Assembly: GCF_037126465.1 (NCBI RefSeq)
Contig: NW_026999482.1
Coordinates: 62,001 to 126,000, forward strand
Reading direction: 5' to 3'
DNA from: Ornithodoros turicata
Taxonomy: Eukaryota; Arthropoda; Arachnida; Ixodida; Argasidae
DNA: 64,000 bases
The position numbers were made by a program, and so were the translations under genes. Shown one piece after another: positions 63,321 through 64,000 of the stretch (position 1 is its first letter; every line of letters begins with the position of its first letter). Under the pieces are notes generated by a model. It was not told the DNA's origin, made no database searches, and saw nothing but the letters and a program-made list of their open reading frames with translations.

Positions 63321-64000
63321 CTGAATGAGAAAAAAATATATATTCGCAGTAAAAAAAAATAATAATACTATGATATGTGCACAGGGGCTTGATGCTCAAC
63401 TTTCGGTTATCTCGTACAGCGCAACAAATGCACTGCTTTGCTGTGATTCACTGTGTGTGCCCACGCGATGGAAGAAGTGAGTTCTTTCTCTGAAGTTCCA
63501 GTTTTCACGAGCCATTGCCTCACATTTGGAGTGCACAAACTTAAAATATATAATGACAACGAACAGTAGGTTCAGCTCAGTTCTAGAGGCACGCGGACAC
63601 AATGAAATACGTTATCTGCCGCGACCTGGCAATGCCACGAAACACCTCTTATGGGCTGTCTAATTCTTCAGGAATGCACTGGCCCAGCTTTTGAAGAACA
63701 ATAAGAGAAGAGCCCAGGGTCCTAATTTTCCAGGAAGATTGAGGGCACCGCCGTACAATCGGGAGACTGAACAAACATTCGGAAGTCTCCGGGGGGTGCT
63801 GGCTGGTGTGACGCTGCGATACACACGTCAACAATGTGAGCTCAGCTAACAACATTGCTTTCAACTTTTGAGCAGTATCGTTAGCCGGTTCGAAACAGAT
63901 CTTGCAGAAACTATTACGTATTAACGAGCCCTATGTTTGTCAAAATTTTGGGCGAAAAACGTTGGGTTTCGGTGTGAGCTCGGGAGTTGTGACTCGGGAT

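Overview
The window is animal genomic DNA and most likely comes from a hard tick (ixodid) or a close chelicerate relative. Genes are split into small exons with GT-AG junctions. Intergenic and intronic DNA is packed with decayed DNA transposons, Penelope-like elements and a tRNA-derived SINE of a type I associate with ticks. There are no operons, Shine-Dalgarno sites or CRISPR arrays. The species is inferred, not proven.

Two host genes can be modelled. (1) On the + strand, 19199-33318 encodes a ten-exon membrane-anchored histidine acid phosphatase (lysosomal ACP2-like). All junctions join in frame, with signal peptide, RHG catalytic motif, HD motif, one membrane segment and a YSPL tail motif. 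(2) On the - strand, about 63320 down to about 47414, at least six exons appear to belong to an unrecognised protein. It has short coiled-coil segments and one 1.4 kb exon made of roughly 40-residue repeats rich in TQT/TLTD/VGTE motifs, which resemble dynein light chain (LC8) ligands. A 160-codon intact ORF at 1832-2314 is a third candidate of unknown function.

Layout. 1-2.3 kb: little except the 1832 ORF. 2.68-4.64 kb: degenerate tandem array of about 260-bp units. 5.65-8.26 kb: decayed Penelope-like retroelement (- strand), abutted at 8.26-9.20 kb by a miniature LTR element (TRIM) with recognisable PBS, PPT and target duplication. 10.57-13.07 kb: satellite of 225-bp units, each built of fifteen 15-mers. 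13.4-18.6 kb: MITE-rich. 19.2-33.3 kb: the phosphatase gene, whose introns hold hAT, Tc1, pogo, TTAA-type and foldback elements. 36.2-41.3 kb: a 2.3-2.4 kb direct tandem duplication punctuated by three SINE copies. 42-50 kb: nested DNA transposons, including a 2.24 kb element hosting two others and an 819-bp pogo derivative encoding only a DNA-binding domain, inserted in a Penelope end. 50.5-63.3 kb: the TQT-repeat gene with further elements in its introns, including a 2.7 kb hAT inside a TTAA-type MITE.

The most unusual items are the TQT-repeat gene, the paired inverted Penelope termini carrying hammerhead-ribozyme-like cores, the TRIM, the pogo derivative that keeps only its DNA-binding domain, and a frame-preserving choice of donor sites (one GC, two GT) in the phosphatase. 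All family names are from pattern recognition; no database search was run.
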